This document shows positions 24,237 through 32,790 of a stretch of DNA of 38,763 nucleotides, one piece after another; positions within the stretch are counted from its first letter, which is position 1; each line of letters begins with the position of its first letter. This stretch comes from Lachnospiraceae bacterium (GTDB lineage: Bacteria; Bacillota; Clostridia; Lachnospirales; Lachnospiraceae), in contig JAFUUX010000294.1 in NCBI GenBank assembly GCA_017471325.1, positions 1-38,763 of the forward strand, in the 5' to 3' direction. Under the pieces are notes generated by a model. That model made no database searches. It saw only the letters and a program-made list of their open reading frames with translations, and was not told the origin of the DNA. A program made the translations under genes and the position numbers.

Positions 24237-25286
24237 TCACTCGCTCTGCTCTATTTGAAAATACTGATCCAGTCCAGCCAATATGCCGTCTGCATTTTTC
24301 CTTAACATCGCCTCCGATCTGTCGCTCGCTTTATCCCCCAGTTCCAGATCGATACTGGCCACCGTGGAATAAGATGTCTGTGTCAGATCCAGCGGTACGG
24401 CACCGTTTCCGTAAATTGTTACTCCTGCCTCCCGCAGCCCGTCTATGATACTGTCGCCCAGTGCATGGCTCTTTTGCCACGTGGATGCTACCGGTTCCAT
24501 CTTCCGGTAACTCTCGATATTGGGAACGGAACAGTAAAACGCGCCTTTATCCGTCTCGGAACTGTCCCAGTGGATCGCAATATGGCAATCAGCGTACTTA
24601 TTTGCAAGCACTGTTCTGGCGATATTATCCAGTGATACGTCTTCTGTCTCCCGGATCATCAGCACACTGTATCCGGCATCCAACAGAACATCCCTTAAAA
24701 CAATGGATTGCTGTAATGTTACCACTCCCTCACCGGTTCCATCCGGAAATGCCATGCCGCCGGATGCGGCAACTGCAGTCGTGGATCCGGCCGCGGTAGA
24801 TCCCCCTGTTACTTTGGGTGTCCCGTCCGGGTGGCAAAGTGTCTTTTCTCTGGCTGCCTCCCTGGAACCATGTCCGGCATTCACGCAAATGACATAACTG
24901 CCTCTGTTCGGATCCGGATTTGTATACAGTATGGCGGCACCGGATTTTACCTTTGAAAAATCAGCGTATTCCAACTCCTTCGTCACATAGACTTCTTTTT
25001 TTGTGATCTCCGCCGATGCAGTCTCCTCAGGTTCCTCATGCTCCTCTGCCTCTTCCTCAATGTCAACATCTTCCGGCTGTTCCGCTGCTGGAATCCTTTC
25101 CCTGCTTTCCCGTTGTTCCGCCCCCTCCCCCGTCTCCTCCTCCGTTTCACTCAGTGGGTTCGGATAGCTGCCTTTCACCGGATACAGGTCAACGATCTCC
25201 GGATCCTTTTTTCCGCAGGAGACCATTGTGCATAAAAGCAGGCAGAGCGCTCCGACTATTATTGTTTTTCTGCTGATATCACGCAT
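24237..25286 (-). CDS. Lipoprotein N-acetylmuramoyl-L-alanine amidase (Amidase_3)
   Basis: The ATG at 25286 gives 349 residues and a lipoprotein signal (MRDISRK, hydrophobic core, M-V-S-C-G). An earlier start would overlap the preceding gene. A long Glu/Arg/Pro linker leads to the Amidase_3 domain (about 125-345). Zinc ligands and catalytic residues can be placed: His in NAGHG, Glu in G-T-G-E-G-V-V-T-L, His in IAIHWD, and the terminal catalytic Glu in IDLELGDK. The enzyme should cleave the amide between MurNAc and L-alanine in peptidoglycan from the outer face of the membrane. It and the glycosidase at 21693-23147 give the cluster local wall-opening ability. Confidence 0.93.
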   Translation of the reverse strand: MRDISRKTIIVGALCLLLCTMVSCGKKDPEIVDLYPVKGSYPNPLSETEEETGEGAEQRESRERIPAAEQPEDVDIEEEAEEHEEPEETASAEITKKEVYVTKELEYADFSKVKSGAAILYTNPDPNRGSYVICVNAGHGSREAAREKTLCHPDGTPKVTGGSTAAGSTTAVAASGGMAFPDGTGEGVVTLQQSIVLRDVLLDAGYSVLMIRETEDVSLDNIARTVLANKYADCHIAIHWDSSETDKGAFYCSVPNIESYRKMEPVASTWQKSHALGDSIIDGLREAGVTIYGNGAVPLDLTQTSYSTVASIDLELGDKASDRSEAMLRKNADGILAGLDQYFQIEQSE

Positions 25287-25303
25287 CTTTTCTGCCCAAC
25301 GGG

Positions 25304-26602
25304 TTATTTCTTGATCGTCCTGACCCAAGATACCTGATCCATCTGGTCTGCACCGATGTAATCATGATTGTCTTCGTATCTCGACCCCATGTAATAATAG
25401 AATAACTGCCATACCGCTGCATTCTCGGATTCCTTGGCCTGATAGACATCGATATCATCCCCGTCAAAAACCGTGACCTTTACACCCAGGCGCTCCATAT
25501 CTGAGACTTCGCCCAGCTGCGCTTTCTTGGTATCCAGAACATACAGTGTCTGCGCCACTTTCAGCGTCTTGTCTCTCATGCAGATCAGCTCGTATTTCAT
25601 ATCCCCTTCGCCCTTATGATCGGCATAGAGGAAATTACCGTCATCATCCATTGTATTGGAGATCGTTACATACTCTTTCGTTCCGGAATTGAAGAGGCAG
25701 AGATCCAGATCCTGATCACCTTCCCATTCCACCATAAACAATACAGAATTTTTTCCCGCAGGTCTTCCGGTCGGTACCATCTGCTGGAAAACTTTTTCCC
25801 TGTTTTCATCTACCGTTAATGCCTTTTCCATGCTGTAATATCCATCACACTCAAATACGACCGTATATTCCCCATACGGAATATCAGGCAGTTCCGTATA
25901 GCCGTCTGCGCTTGTCACAGCCGAAGCGATCTCCTGACCAGTGGGGGATTTTACTCGTACGGTTACACCCGCCATCTTTTGAGAATCATCCGTTGCAAGT
26001 ATGGTATATGCCGTGATCTTTGCCGGTTCCCTTTCTATTGTTAAGATCGTACTGAATTTCGGATCCCCACCGGACATATTCAGATCCACTTCCGCGGAGA
26101 CATAACCCTCCTTGGCACCTACAATATGATAGGACTGTGGCTCCAGATCAAAACTAACCATACCGTTTTCGTCTGTGGTCTCCTCAGCCGTCTCATCAGA
26201 CGTACCGCTCACATAAACAATGACACTTGCATCCGGGAGTACATTACCATCCGCATCCTGAACTTTTATCTCCAGAATGGAACCGGTCGGTCCGGAAACT
26301 GTATTTTCTTCCGATGCTTTTTCTTCCGAATTCTGTGAATCGGATTCCTCCTCTTTTCTACCTCTGCTTTCTTTTTTCCCGGCCCCCAGTACCACTGCGA
26401 GCACGATCCCTATAATAACCACCAAAAAAAGGATGACGATGATCGCGATCAACGCCCCTTTATTCTTTTTTTGGGGATTCATCGGACTCGGTTCCGGTTC
26501 CGTCAGATCCGGCAATGGTACCGAACCATCCAGTTTTGTACCACAATATGTACAAAATACAGTTCCATCCTTTAAATTACTTTGACAAACCGGGCATTTC
26601 AT
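25304..26602 (-). CDS. Zinc-ribbon membrane protein with tandem carboxypeptidase-regulatory-like domains
   Basis: The product has 432 residues. A zinc ribbon (C3, C6, C17, C20) is followed by a Pro-rich linker and one membrane helix (about 49-73). Two exterior beta-sandwich domains lie at about 106-180 and 193-270. Each has the Asp-rich start and xxG-xxx-V-x-F pattern of CarboxypepD_reg-like (DUF4480-type) domains, for example DADGNVLPDASV and ADGYTELPDIPYGEYTV. The C-terminal region (about 280-432) begins V-E-W-E-G-D-Q-D-L-D-L-C-L-F, which is reminiscent of DUF2135-type extracellular domains. The three exterior modules suggest a surface-binding stalk. The gene lies about 18 bp after its paralog. 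Confidence 0.9.
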   Translation of the reverse strand: MKCPVCQSNLKDGTVFCTYCGTKLDGSVPLPDLTEPEPSPMNPQKKNKGALIAIIVILFLVVIIGIVLAVVLGAGKKESRGRKEEESDSQNSEEKASEENTVSGPTGSILEIKVQDADGNVLPDASVIVYVSGTSDETAEETTDENGMVSFDLEPQSYHIVGAKEGYVSAEVDLNMSGGDPKFSTILTIEREPAKITAYTILATDDSQKMAGVTVRVKSPTGQEIASAVTSADGYTELPDIPYGEYTVVFECDGYYSMEKALTVDENREKVFQQMVPTGRPAGKNSVLFMVEWEGDQDLDLCLFNSGTKEYVTISNTMDDDGNFLYADHKGEGDMKYELICMRDKTLKVAQTLYVLDTKKAQLGEVSDMERLGVKVTVFDGDDIDVYQAKESENAAVWQLFYYYMGSRYEDNHDYIGADQMDQVSWVRTIKK

Positions 26603-26620
26603 GATTTTCTCTCCCCCACA

Positions 26621-27583
26621 TTATTTACCATTTAAGTGATATTTTTTTTCATAATTGATGATCAGGTTCTTATTAGCTATCTCATATTCATTAAATACAG
26701 TATCACCAAGCTGCTTATCATAATCCGATGCACTCATGATCCCTGTGTACCAGTCGCAACTGTCAAAATACGCCTGTACCTCCGGCGTATCAAATTTCCT
26801 GCCATGCCGTGCATACAGTTCATTTCTGGCCAGTTTGATCTCAAACTCTGATAGGCCGTCCAACTCGCTTTCAGAATAGTACCGTGAATCACTCTCTGGA
26901 AGAATGTATTGTTCCTGTTTCGGCTCCGATTCAGGATCGACTGTTACTGTAACCTCCGGCGTCATTTCACCTATATACGTATATTCCGCCTCTTCCACCA
27001 GGATATTTTCCGTCAGATCCTCGTACCCGTTCAGCACCGCTTCCACTTTATACTGTCCTTCCGGTATATTTTCAATCACAAATTTTCCGTCCGGATCCGT
27101 CTCTGCCTGATAACTTAATCCGGCGATATCATAAGATGTGAGAATCAACTGCACGCTCCCCAGTGAGGATTGATCCGCCGCATCCCACACAACGCCATGA
27201 ATGGAACAGTCACCGGTCACCACTGTAGATGATGTCGCTACCGCCCCCGCTTCACTGCCGGGCACTGCTTCTTCCGTTTCTTCAGTTTCCGTACCAGTTT
27301 CCGTCTTTCTCTGGCGGATTCTGCGCTCACCGTCATCCGAAGAATCATCACCAGGCAGCCCTGCCACTTTCAAAAATATCAAAAAAGCTACCGCCGCTGC
27401 TACGACCGCAATACCTAAAAAAACCCAGATGATCCCCTTTTTCTTTGATGTAATCGGTTTGGCAGAAGACGTTTCCTCCACGATCACTTCGGAAACGCTT
27501 TCTGCCTGCAATTGACTTCCGCAAAAAGGACAGAGCATACTGCTGTCTTCCAGATTATTGTTACATACCGGACATTTTTTCAT
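26621..27583 (-). CDS. Zinc-ribbon membrane protein with carboxypeptidase-regulatory-like and YARHG domains
   Basis: The product has 320 residues. A zinc ribbon at C4, C7, C18 and C21 is followed by a linker and one membrane helix (about 50-73). An exterior carboxypeptidase-regulatory-like domain spans about 125-210. A YARHG domain lies at about 238-315, with the defining L-A-R-N-E-L-Y-A-R-H-G-R-K-F and a D-W-Y-T-G motif after it. YARHG domains occur in exported bacterial proteins and are associated with cell envelopes; no reaction is known to me. A good TATAAT lies about 25 bp upstream of the ATG, so the gene may start its own transcript. The ribbon faces the cytoplasm. Confidence 0.91.
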   Translation of the reverse strand: MKKCPVCNNNLEDSSMLCPFCGSQLQAESVSEVIVEETSSAKPITSKKKGIIWVFLGIAVVAAAVAFLIFLKVAGLPGDDSSDDGERRIRQRKTETGTETEETEEAVPGSEAGAVATSSTVVTGDCSIHGVVWDAADQSSLGSVQLILTSYDIAGLSYQAETDPDGKFVIENIPEGQYKVEAVLNGYEDLTENILVEEAEYTYIGEMTPEVTVTVDPESEPKQEQYILPESDSRYYSESELDGLSEFEIKLARNELYARHGRKFDTPEVQAYFDSCDWYTGIMSASDYDKQLGDTVFNEYEIANKNLIINYEKKYHLNGK

Positions 27584-27606
27584 AGTAAGTGCTCTCTGCT
27601 TTTTAT

Positions 27607-27634
27607 ATTATAGAGTTTCAATGGCTTTTGTTTA
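27607..27634 (-). promoter_or_regulatory. Candidate sigma-A promoter upstream of the zinc-ribbon/YARHG gene
   Basis: On the minus strand, a consensus TATAAT (27607-27612) is preceded by TAAACA (27629-27634) with a 16-base spacer. The downstream start codon at 27583 leaves an untranslated leader of under 20 bases. The -35 box matches the consensus at four of six positions. It lies in the 52-bp gap after the VWA gene, and could split the cytoskeleton/GTPase module from the membrane and secretion genes. No assay supports it; A/T-rich gaps produce such boxes by chance. Confidence 0.42.
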
Positions 27635-27635
27635 C

Positions 27636-28817
27636 TTAATATATTTTTGCATTTTCTGTATCATCATATAATTTACGCTGATCTTCACCCAACAGGGTAA
27701 AGGCGATCAATACACAGGCGATTACCCGCATCGTGATCGGCGAAATGGCAAATGCATTCATTCCCAGTTCTACTGCGATACCAGCCAACGTTCCACCAAT
27801 CGCAGAACTGATCAATACAGGCGTTGTATTCCTGAAATTTTCACACAATTCTGTCTTTGCCACTGCAATGATCATACATAAGATCACAAAAAACAGAATA
27901 CGCAGGATTGCCAATACCACATTCATATCCGTAGGCTCACGGAAATTCAACAGATTACGCAGGGAAACATCAGTAGAACCGGCTTTTTTAAATGCATCAT
28001 CCAACATTGCCGCATCCCTGACATCTGTATAACTGCCATTTGTTTTTTCAGCGATCATCTCCATCAGTGAATCATCTGCATCCATCAGACCTACCGCGCT
28101 GATAGGGATCTCTCTGGCTGCATACTCCGCTAATGTAGTATTCATGAAATTGCGTCTGTCTGACGCACTTGTGCCGTCAAAATCTGTCGGCCAGCCATCC
28201 GTCATAAAGATCACTTTTGTATTCTTCCCAGTCTTTAAAGTGCCATTATCAATATCTTTCAGAATCTGATCCAATGTTGTCTGAATTCCGGTACCTCCGT
28301 CATTTACGATTAACGGCAGATCCAATGGTACACTGTTCGGCTGCATATTCCTGATCAGTTCCGGTTCATCAGCAAACAGATATACTGCATATTGAAATTT
28401 ATCACTCTTTGAATCCAGCAGATTCTCCAACGCTTGATAACTGTACCCGTTTGGATCATTATTGTTCATGGAACCTGAGCGATCGATCACAAAAATATAG
28501 GATTCCGCTTCTATCCTCTCCGGCTTGCGCACTACATCATAAATAAACTCCAAAAGTGCAGACGATGCCAGCAGGATCAGAAACAGTATGATCACTTTAC
28601 CCACATGTACCTTGCCTTTGCTGCCACTGTACATCATAGCCTTAGCCAACCCCAGTGCCAGTGCAACAAACAGAAACAATCCGGCAAAATAGATCAATGT
28701 CACCACCGGTCTGGGCAAAAAGAGATGCAGTATACCATACAGGATCTCTCCAAGAAAACCATAAATCAAACCGCCAAGTATGCTTACAATGAGCATCTTT
28801 AAAGATATCTTTCCCAT
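27636..28817 (-). CDS. Multi-pass membrane protein with intact VWA (MIDAS) domain
   Basis: The product has 393 residues. Three membrane helices lie in the first 95 residues, a VWA domain spans about 105-280, and about three more helices are in the last 100 residues. The metal-ion-dependent adhesion site is complete: D112-x-S114-x-S116 in FVIDRSGSM, Thr176 in GGTG, and Asp207 in FMTDGW. This domain binds ligands through a divalent cation. It is encoded three bases after the GAP1-like gene, whose end contains its GGAGG site. VWA proteins, a distinct GTPase and an FtsZ/tubulin relative have been described together as a predicted membrane-remodelling system (Makarova and Koonin, 2010). This arrangement matches that set. 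Confidence 0.92.
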   Translation of the reverse strand: MGKISLKMLIVSILGGLIYGFLGEILYGILHLFLPRPVVTLIYFAGLFLFVALALGLAKAMMYSGSKGKVHVGKVIILFLILLASSALLEFIYDVVRKPERIEAESYIFVIDRSGSMNNNDPNGYSYQALENLLDSKSDKFQYAVYLFADEPELIRNMQPNSVPLDLPLIVNDGGTGIQTTLDQILKDIDNGTLKTGKNTKVIFMTDGWPTDFDGTSASDRRNFMNTTLAEYAAREIPISAVGLMDADDSLMEMIAEKTNGSYTDVRDAAMLDDAFKKAGSTDVSLRNLLNFREPTDMNVVLAILRILFFVILCMIIAVAKTELCENFRNTTPVLISSAIGGTLAGIAVELGMNAFAISPITMRVIACVLIAFTLLGEDQRKLYDDTENAKIY

Positions 28818-28820
28818 TTT

Positions 28821-31373
28821 TTATTCCTCCACCATTGCCGAAGATGTTATGATCTGTAAAAATACATAATTGATCACTAGTGTAACAGCCCCCAGGACAA
28901 GCATTGCAGTACCGCCCTCCGATGCAAACGCACTGAAGAAGAAAACAATCGTCAGTGTCGCCAGCAGCAGTGCGATCAAAACAGTTCCTCCGAAACGGAG
29001 CACATCTCCGGTGCCCTCAAATGAGAACGGCAGACCGCCAAGGTAAACGATGTTCAAAATGATCATTCCAAGGAATAACACGGGTACCAGGATAAAGATA
29101 ACAAGCTTCAACGTTTCATTATCTATATATGATCCCTTGTTAAAAGCGTTCGCCATAAAGATCATACCCATGACCGCGTAGATCATCAATGCCACGCGGT
29201 GTGCTGAATAAATCACCTCTTCATTTCGCTCCATACTTCCTCCTGCCGCCTTTCCTTTTAATGCTGCATTCAACGCCTTAATATACTGCCAGGTCTGCTT
29301 TTCCCCATTGCCAATGTACTCGCTCTTATTCCGCAACTCCTCTTCCGTGATCGACAATAGTTGATCTTTGTGCTTTTTAGCGAGTTGCGATTTCTGCGCC
29401 CACAGCAGCAGTTGGTTTCCGTCCAGCCACCCGGCTCTTCCACTCTTCACCAAATATCTGATCATATCAGGGATCTGAAACTGTTTACCCGAGGGTTCAT
29501 AATACAATCCCAACATATAATCCATTCCATCAACAACTTTAAGCGACGAACTTTTTGTCTTTAAATACTCACGAAAACTCTTTGAAAACTGATTCAAACT
29601 GGCAATATCAGGAAAAACTTTGTTCAGGATAAACACCCTCTCCATCGTCCGTTTCGATTCCGGATCTGCCAGATCAGATACCATGTCCGCCAGCGCAAGT
29701 ACGTTTTCTATATTGTTACGCAACTCCATATTGGAATCCAGTTTTTCGTTACGGAAGAGAGCATCACTGTTCTTCAGGTAATCACTTACCTCCTCGATCC
29801 GGAAATTTTCCACTCTGACCGATTCCAAAAAATAACCGTTCACATGTGATCTGAACTTTCTGTAACCATTCTCATATCCCTGAATATTCAGTGGAATCTC
29901 GGATATGTTTTCCGCCTGCTTCATGCGATCCCTGAATGATTCGGCATTCTCGATCCTGCGCTTTGCCAGCTTTTCCGACAGTTCCACAAGTTTGTCATAA
30001 TAACGTTTGTCATTCTGGATCGTAAGAACATTACTCCTGATAAACTCGCTGATGGTCTTGACATCCTTCAGCGTTCTCCTCATATACTCATTCAGGTAAT
30101 ATTCACTCAGCAACTCCAGATCTTCCTCACCGCATACCTGGAAAAAGACTGGCTGCAGCACAGGATCGTCAACATATTTGTTGATCTGCTCGTATACTTC
30201 CTTCCTGTCTTCCTTTTCTTTCATACTGCGTATTGACAAGCTGATATATTCTCGCCAGTCCACCTGAACGGGCATCTTTTTCAGTCTGTCCTGCAGTTTA
30301 TTCAGTACGCCATCACCTGACAGCACCGCCCGGTCTCTGTTGATATATGACAGCAGATACTGTATATATTCATAATCAGACTCGCTTTTCTGTTCCGGGA
30401 AGGAAAGGTACTTTTCCAGCAGTGCCGCTGCTTCCACGCCGTTTATCTCCGCCCCGCTGATCTCCTGTCCTGTTTTTTTTAAAAACATACTCAGACGATG
30501 GAAACTGTCCTCTACATGGCTGCAGTTTGCTTCCAATACGGATACATCCACCTTGTACAGATCCAACTGCTCAAAAATCTGTTTTCTCTGCGTGCCCGCG
30601 CCCGGGGTGATCTTATACAGATTGACAAATTTAAAATTACTTAATCTGGAATGGTCGCAGACTCCGCTCTGTGTTCTCAGGTCGAAATAATTATCCCCTT
30701 CCGGCTCCAGCGAAAAATAAATCTTCGCCATGGTCCCGCCTGCCGAGAAAAATGTCGTTTTGGCCCTGAGCTGCAACGGCAGAGCATTCATGACCAGGAA
30801 CATGATATCCCTGTACAGTTCATACATGTCTGCAACATTCGGATCAAATACGATGCAGAGCGGTTTGGTATACTCATCCACTGCACACAGAGCAGAATAG
30901 ATCAACTGTCTGTAGGTATCATCCGTAAAGCCATATTTTGTCATGATTGCTCCGGGATCCATATGATCGTATGGCAGTTCCTTCGCAACCGGATAGTTTC
31001 CCGCAGATGCATCATATTCAAAGGGGAAAGTGCGCTCCGGAATACCAAAAATCTGCTCCGGATTTCTGCACAACTCCGTATAGTCCTGCAGGCTCATGCA
31101 GAAACCATGGGTATACGAAACCCCTCTCGTATCCTCACCCTCCGCGGCATAATTCACATGCACCAGGTATACTAGATTCTCGTGGCGAAAAACACCGGAT
31201 GCCACAGTGGTATTTGCTGATATCTTCCTCTTCAGTTCCGTCAGGTTGGAAGCGATCCCTCCAAAACCCTCCCTTGCGGATTTGGACATTCCTTCCGAAG
31301 GAGATACCACTTTCCATCCGGAACTCGCCCCCTGCTTTCCGACCCTGAAATATCCTGCCTGATAAAAATCCAT
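28821..31373 (-). CDS. GAP1-like GTPase-associated membrane protein
   Basis: The ATG at 31373 has GAGGGAG upstream and gives about 850 residues. The first ~250 residues begin MDFYQAGYFRVGK and contain GWKVVSPSEGMS, which resembles the GAP1-N2 domain of GTPase-associated protein 1. A long helical middle (about 260-715) follows. At the C-terminus there are four membrane helices (about 725-845), which typical soluble GAP1 proteins would not need. The gene follows the TRAFAC GTPase by 17 bp and precedes the VWA gene by three. GAP1 proteins were named for co-occurrence with such GTPases. Their biochemical action is not established. This may be a membrane effector or regulator of the GTPase. Confidence 0.78.
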   Translation of the reverse strand: MDFYQAGYFRVGKQGASSGWKVVSPSEGMSKSAREGFGGIASNLTELKRKISANTTVASGVFRHENLVYLVHVNYAAEGEDTRGVSYTHGFCMSLQDYTELCRNPEQIFGIPERTFPFEYDASAGNYPVAKELPYDHMDPGAIMTKYGFTDDTYRQLIYSALCAVDEYTKPLCIVFDPNVADMYELYRDIMFLVMNALPLQLRAKTTFFSAGGTMAKIYFSLEPEGDNYFDLRTQSGVCDHSRLSNFKFVNLYKITPGAGTQRKQIFEQLDLYKVDVSVLEANCSHVEDSFHRLSMFLKKTGQEISGAEINGVEAAALLEKYLSFPEQKSESDYEYIQYLLSYINRDRAVLSGDGVLNKLQDRLKKMPVQVDWREYISLSIRSMKEKEDRKEVYEQINKYVDDPVLQPVFFQVCGEEDLELLSEYYLNEYMRRTLKDVKTISEFIRSNVLTIQNDKRYYDKLVELSEKLAKRRIENAESFRDRMKQAENISEIPLNIQGYENGYRKFRSHVNGYFLESVRVENFRIEEVSDYLKNSDALFRNEKLDSNMELRNNIENVLALADMVSDLADPESKRTMERVFILNKVFPDIASLNQFSKSFREYLKTKSSSLKVVDGMDYMLGLYYEPSGKQFQIPDMIRYLVKSGRAGWLDGNQLLLWAQKSQLAKKHKDQLLSITEEELRNKSEYIGNGEKQTWQYIKALNAALKGKAAGGSMERNEEVIYSAHRVALMIYAVMGMIFMANAFNKGSYIDNETLKLVIFILVPVLFLGMIILNIVYLGGLPFSFEGTGDVLRFGGTVLIALLLATLTIVFFFSAFASEGGTAMLVLGAVTLVINYVFLQIITSSAMVEE

Positions 31374-31390
31374 TTTATCTCCCTCTCTTT

Positions 31391-32770
31391 CTACCAAAAA
31401 AGACCTTTCTTACGTGGTTTTACAGGTGTTTTCCTGATCTCGTTTACCATGCCCAGTTTATACATCAGCCAGATCAGGGGATCCTCCAGACGGAGCGGAT
31501 CCGGAGTTTCCTGCAACTCCTCATCCGAACTTTTCGGCGGTTCACAGTTTAGCGCGGAAAAGGCAAAGAACGCATAATCCTTAAAATTGGCTTCCAGTGC
31601 TTTTTTATAAATACCACCCTGTCCTACATCACCTCTGGTCGTACCGAGTTTCTGTCCCAATTCGGTGTTTACATTATTAAAGTCATCATAAGGAAAACCA
31701 TTCTGGCCATTGTATTTATTGAAGTCTGTATTTCGGAAAATATACGAATTTTCAGGGATTACGTCACGCAGCAGGTCACTCTTGGATATCGCGGCCGCTA
31801 CAGGCGGCACTTTCGTCCCATCGCCGTATTCCGATAGAAAAGCATCATACATCGCATTCAAAACACGCCCCGGCGCCGGCGCATCATCGTCGTCATCATT
31901 GTTTTTTCCTACCAGAAACAGTTCATCCAGCTGTCTCGGATCTGTGATCATAATGATCCCGTCCGCATTGCATATAAATGAACCAAACTTCCTCATCTGT
32001 TCCGGATTGATGCAGTTTTCACCTGCGATATCGTAAAAGATCAGCATATACTTCTGTTTTGTTGTCGAATTCTGCACAACGATCGGGATCGGCATGGTAA
32101 AATGCGCAGCACCGGTACCTTGCGGCAGCTTTTCGCCGGCTTTGACCGGATGATTCTTTACAAACTGATCCATTTCACTGTTCATGCTCAACCGGACCAG
32201 GTCCGCATGCGCCAGATACCTGTCAATATTTTTAAACAGCTGTGATAAATACACCGTTTTTCCGGAACTGGTAATCCCTACCACAGCGATATACTTGGTT
32301 TCATATTTTCCGAATTCAAGTGGAAGACGATTGTGGCAATGCGGGCACACCCTGACAGTGGTTTTATGGGAATATCGATCCATCAGGTAGGGTACAAATT
32401 CATCACTGTCGTCAGCCAGTTCCTTTTCCCATACCCCGCGCATTATCACATCCTTATCTTCAAACTCTGAATAATCTATATCATCATCTTCTGTCCGCTT
32501 ACTGGGAAAATCCACTTGCTGGTTATGCACACACAGAAGCAGATGATCATCGTAATTATCCTCATCATCTAAATCATTCCCGTGCCAGTCTGTGCCGGGA
32601 AATTTGTTCCTAAACTCTTGCAGTTTCCTGTCGGTCCGCTTGTTGTACAGCTGCTCGGTGCCTTTCTTTTCATCCATCTTTTCAAACACCGTTGATGCCT
32701 TAAACAGTGCCCAGTTTGGTTTAAACCGCTCAAAGCAATAAGGACATTTACACAATTTTACTCCTGCCAT
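31391..32770 (-). CDS. TRAFAC-type GTPase with a zinc ribbon split by an acidic insert
   Basis: The ATG at 32770 (AGGAGGAG upstream) gives 459 residues, with MAGVKLCKCPYC at the N-terminus. Cys pairs at C-P-Y-C (about 9-12) and C-P-H-C (about 142-145) can make one zinc site, split by an acidic helical insert of about 130 residues. The P-loop GITSSGKT (165-172), DIAGE (247-251, the DxxG switch II motif) and SKSD (329-332, in place of N/TKxD) define a GTPase. The first Cys pair plus P-loop arrangement occurs in TRAFAC-clade GTPases encoded with GAP1 and VWA proteins. The SKSD form suggests guanine preference should be tested. It probably acts on the cytoplasmic face of the membrane with the adjacent GAP1-like and VWA proteins. 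Confidence 0.88.
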   Translation of the reverse strand: MAGVKLCKCPYCFERFKPNWALFKASTVFEKMDEKKGTEQLYNKRTDRKLQEFRNKFPGTDWHGNDLDDEDNYDDHLLLCVHNQQVDFPSKRTEDDDIDYSEFEDKDVIMRGVWEKELADDSDEFVPYLMDRYSHKTTVRVCPHCHNRLPLEFGKYETKYIAVVGITSSGKTVYLSQLFKNIDRYLAHADLVRLSMNSEMDQFVKNHPVKAGEKLPQGTGAAHFTMPIPIVVQNSTTKQKYMLIFYDIAGENCINPEQMRKFGSFICNADGIIMITDPRQLDELFLVGKNNDDDDDAPAPGRVLNAMYDAFLSEYGDGTKVPPVAAAISKSDLLRDVIPENSYIFRNTDFNKYNGQNGFPYDDFNNVNTELGQKLGTTRGDVGQGGIYKKALEANFKDYAFFAFSALNCEPPKSSDEELQETPDPLRLEDPLIWLMYKLGMVNEIRKTPVKPRKKGLFW

Positions 32771-32790
32771 TGATCCTGTTCTCCTCCTCA

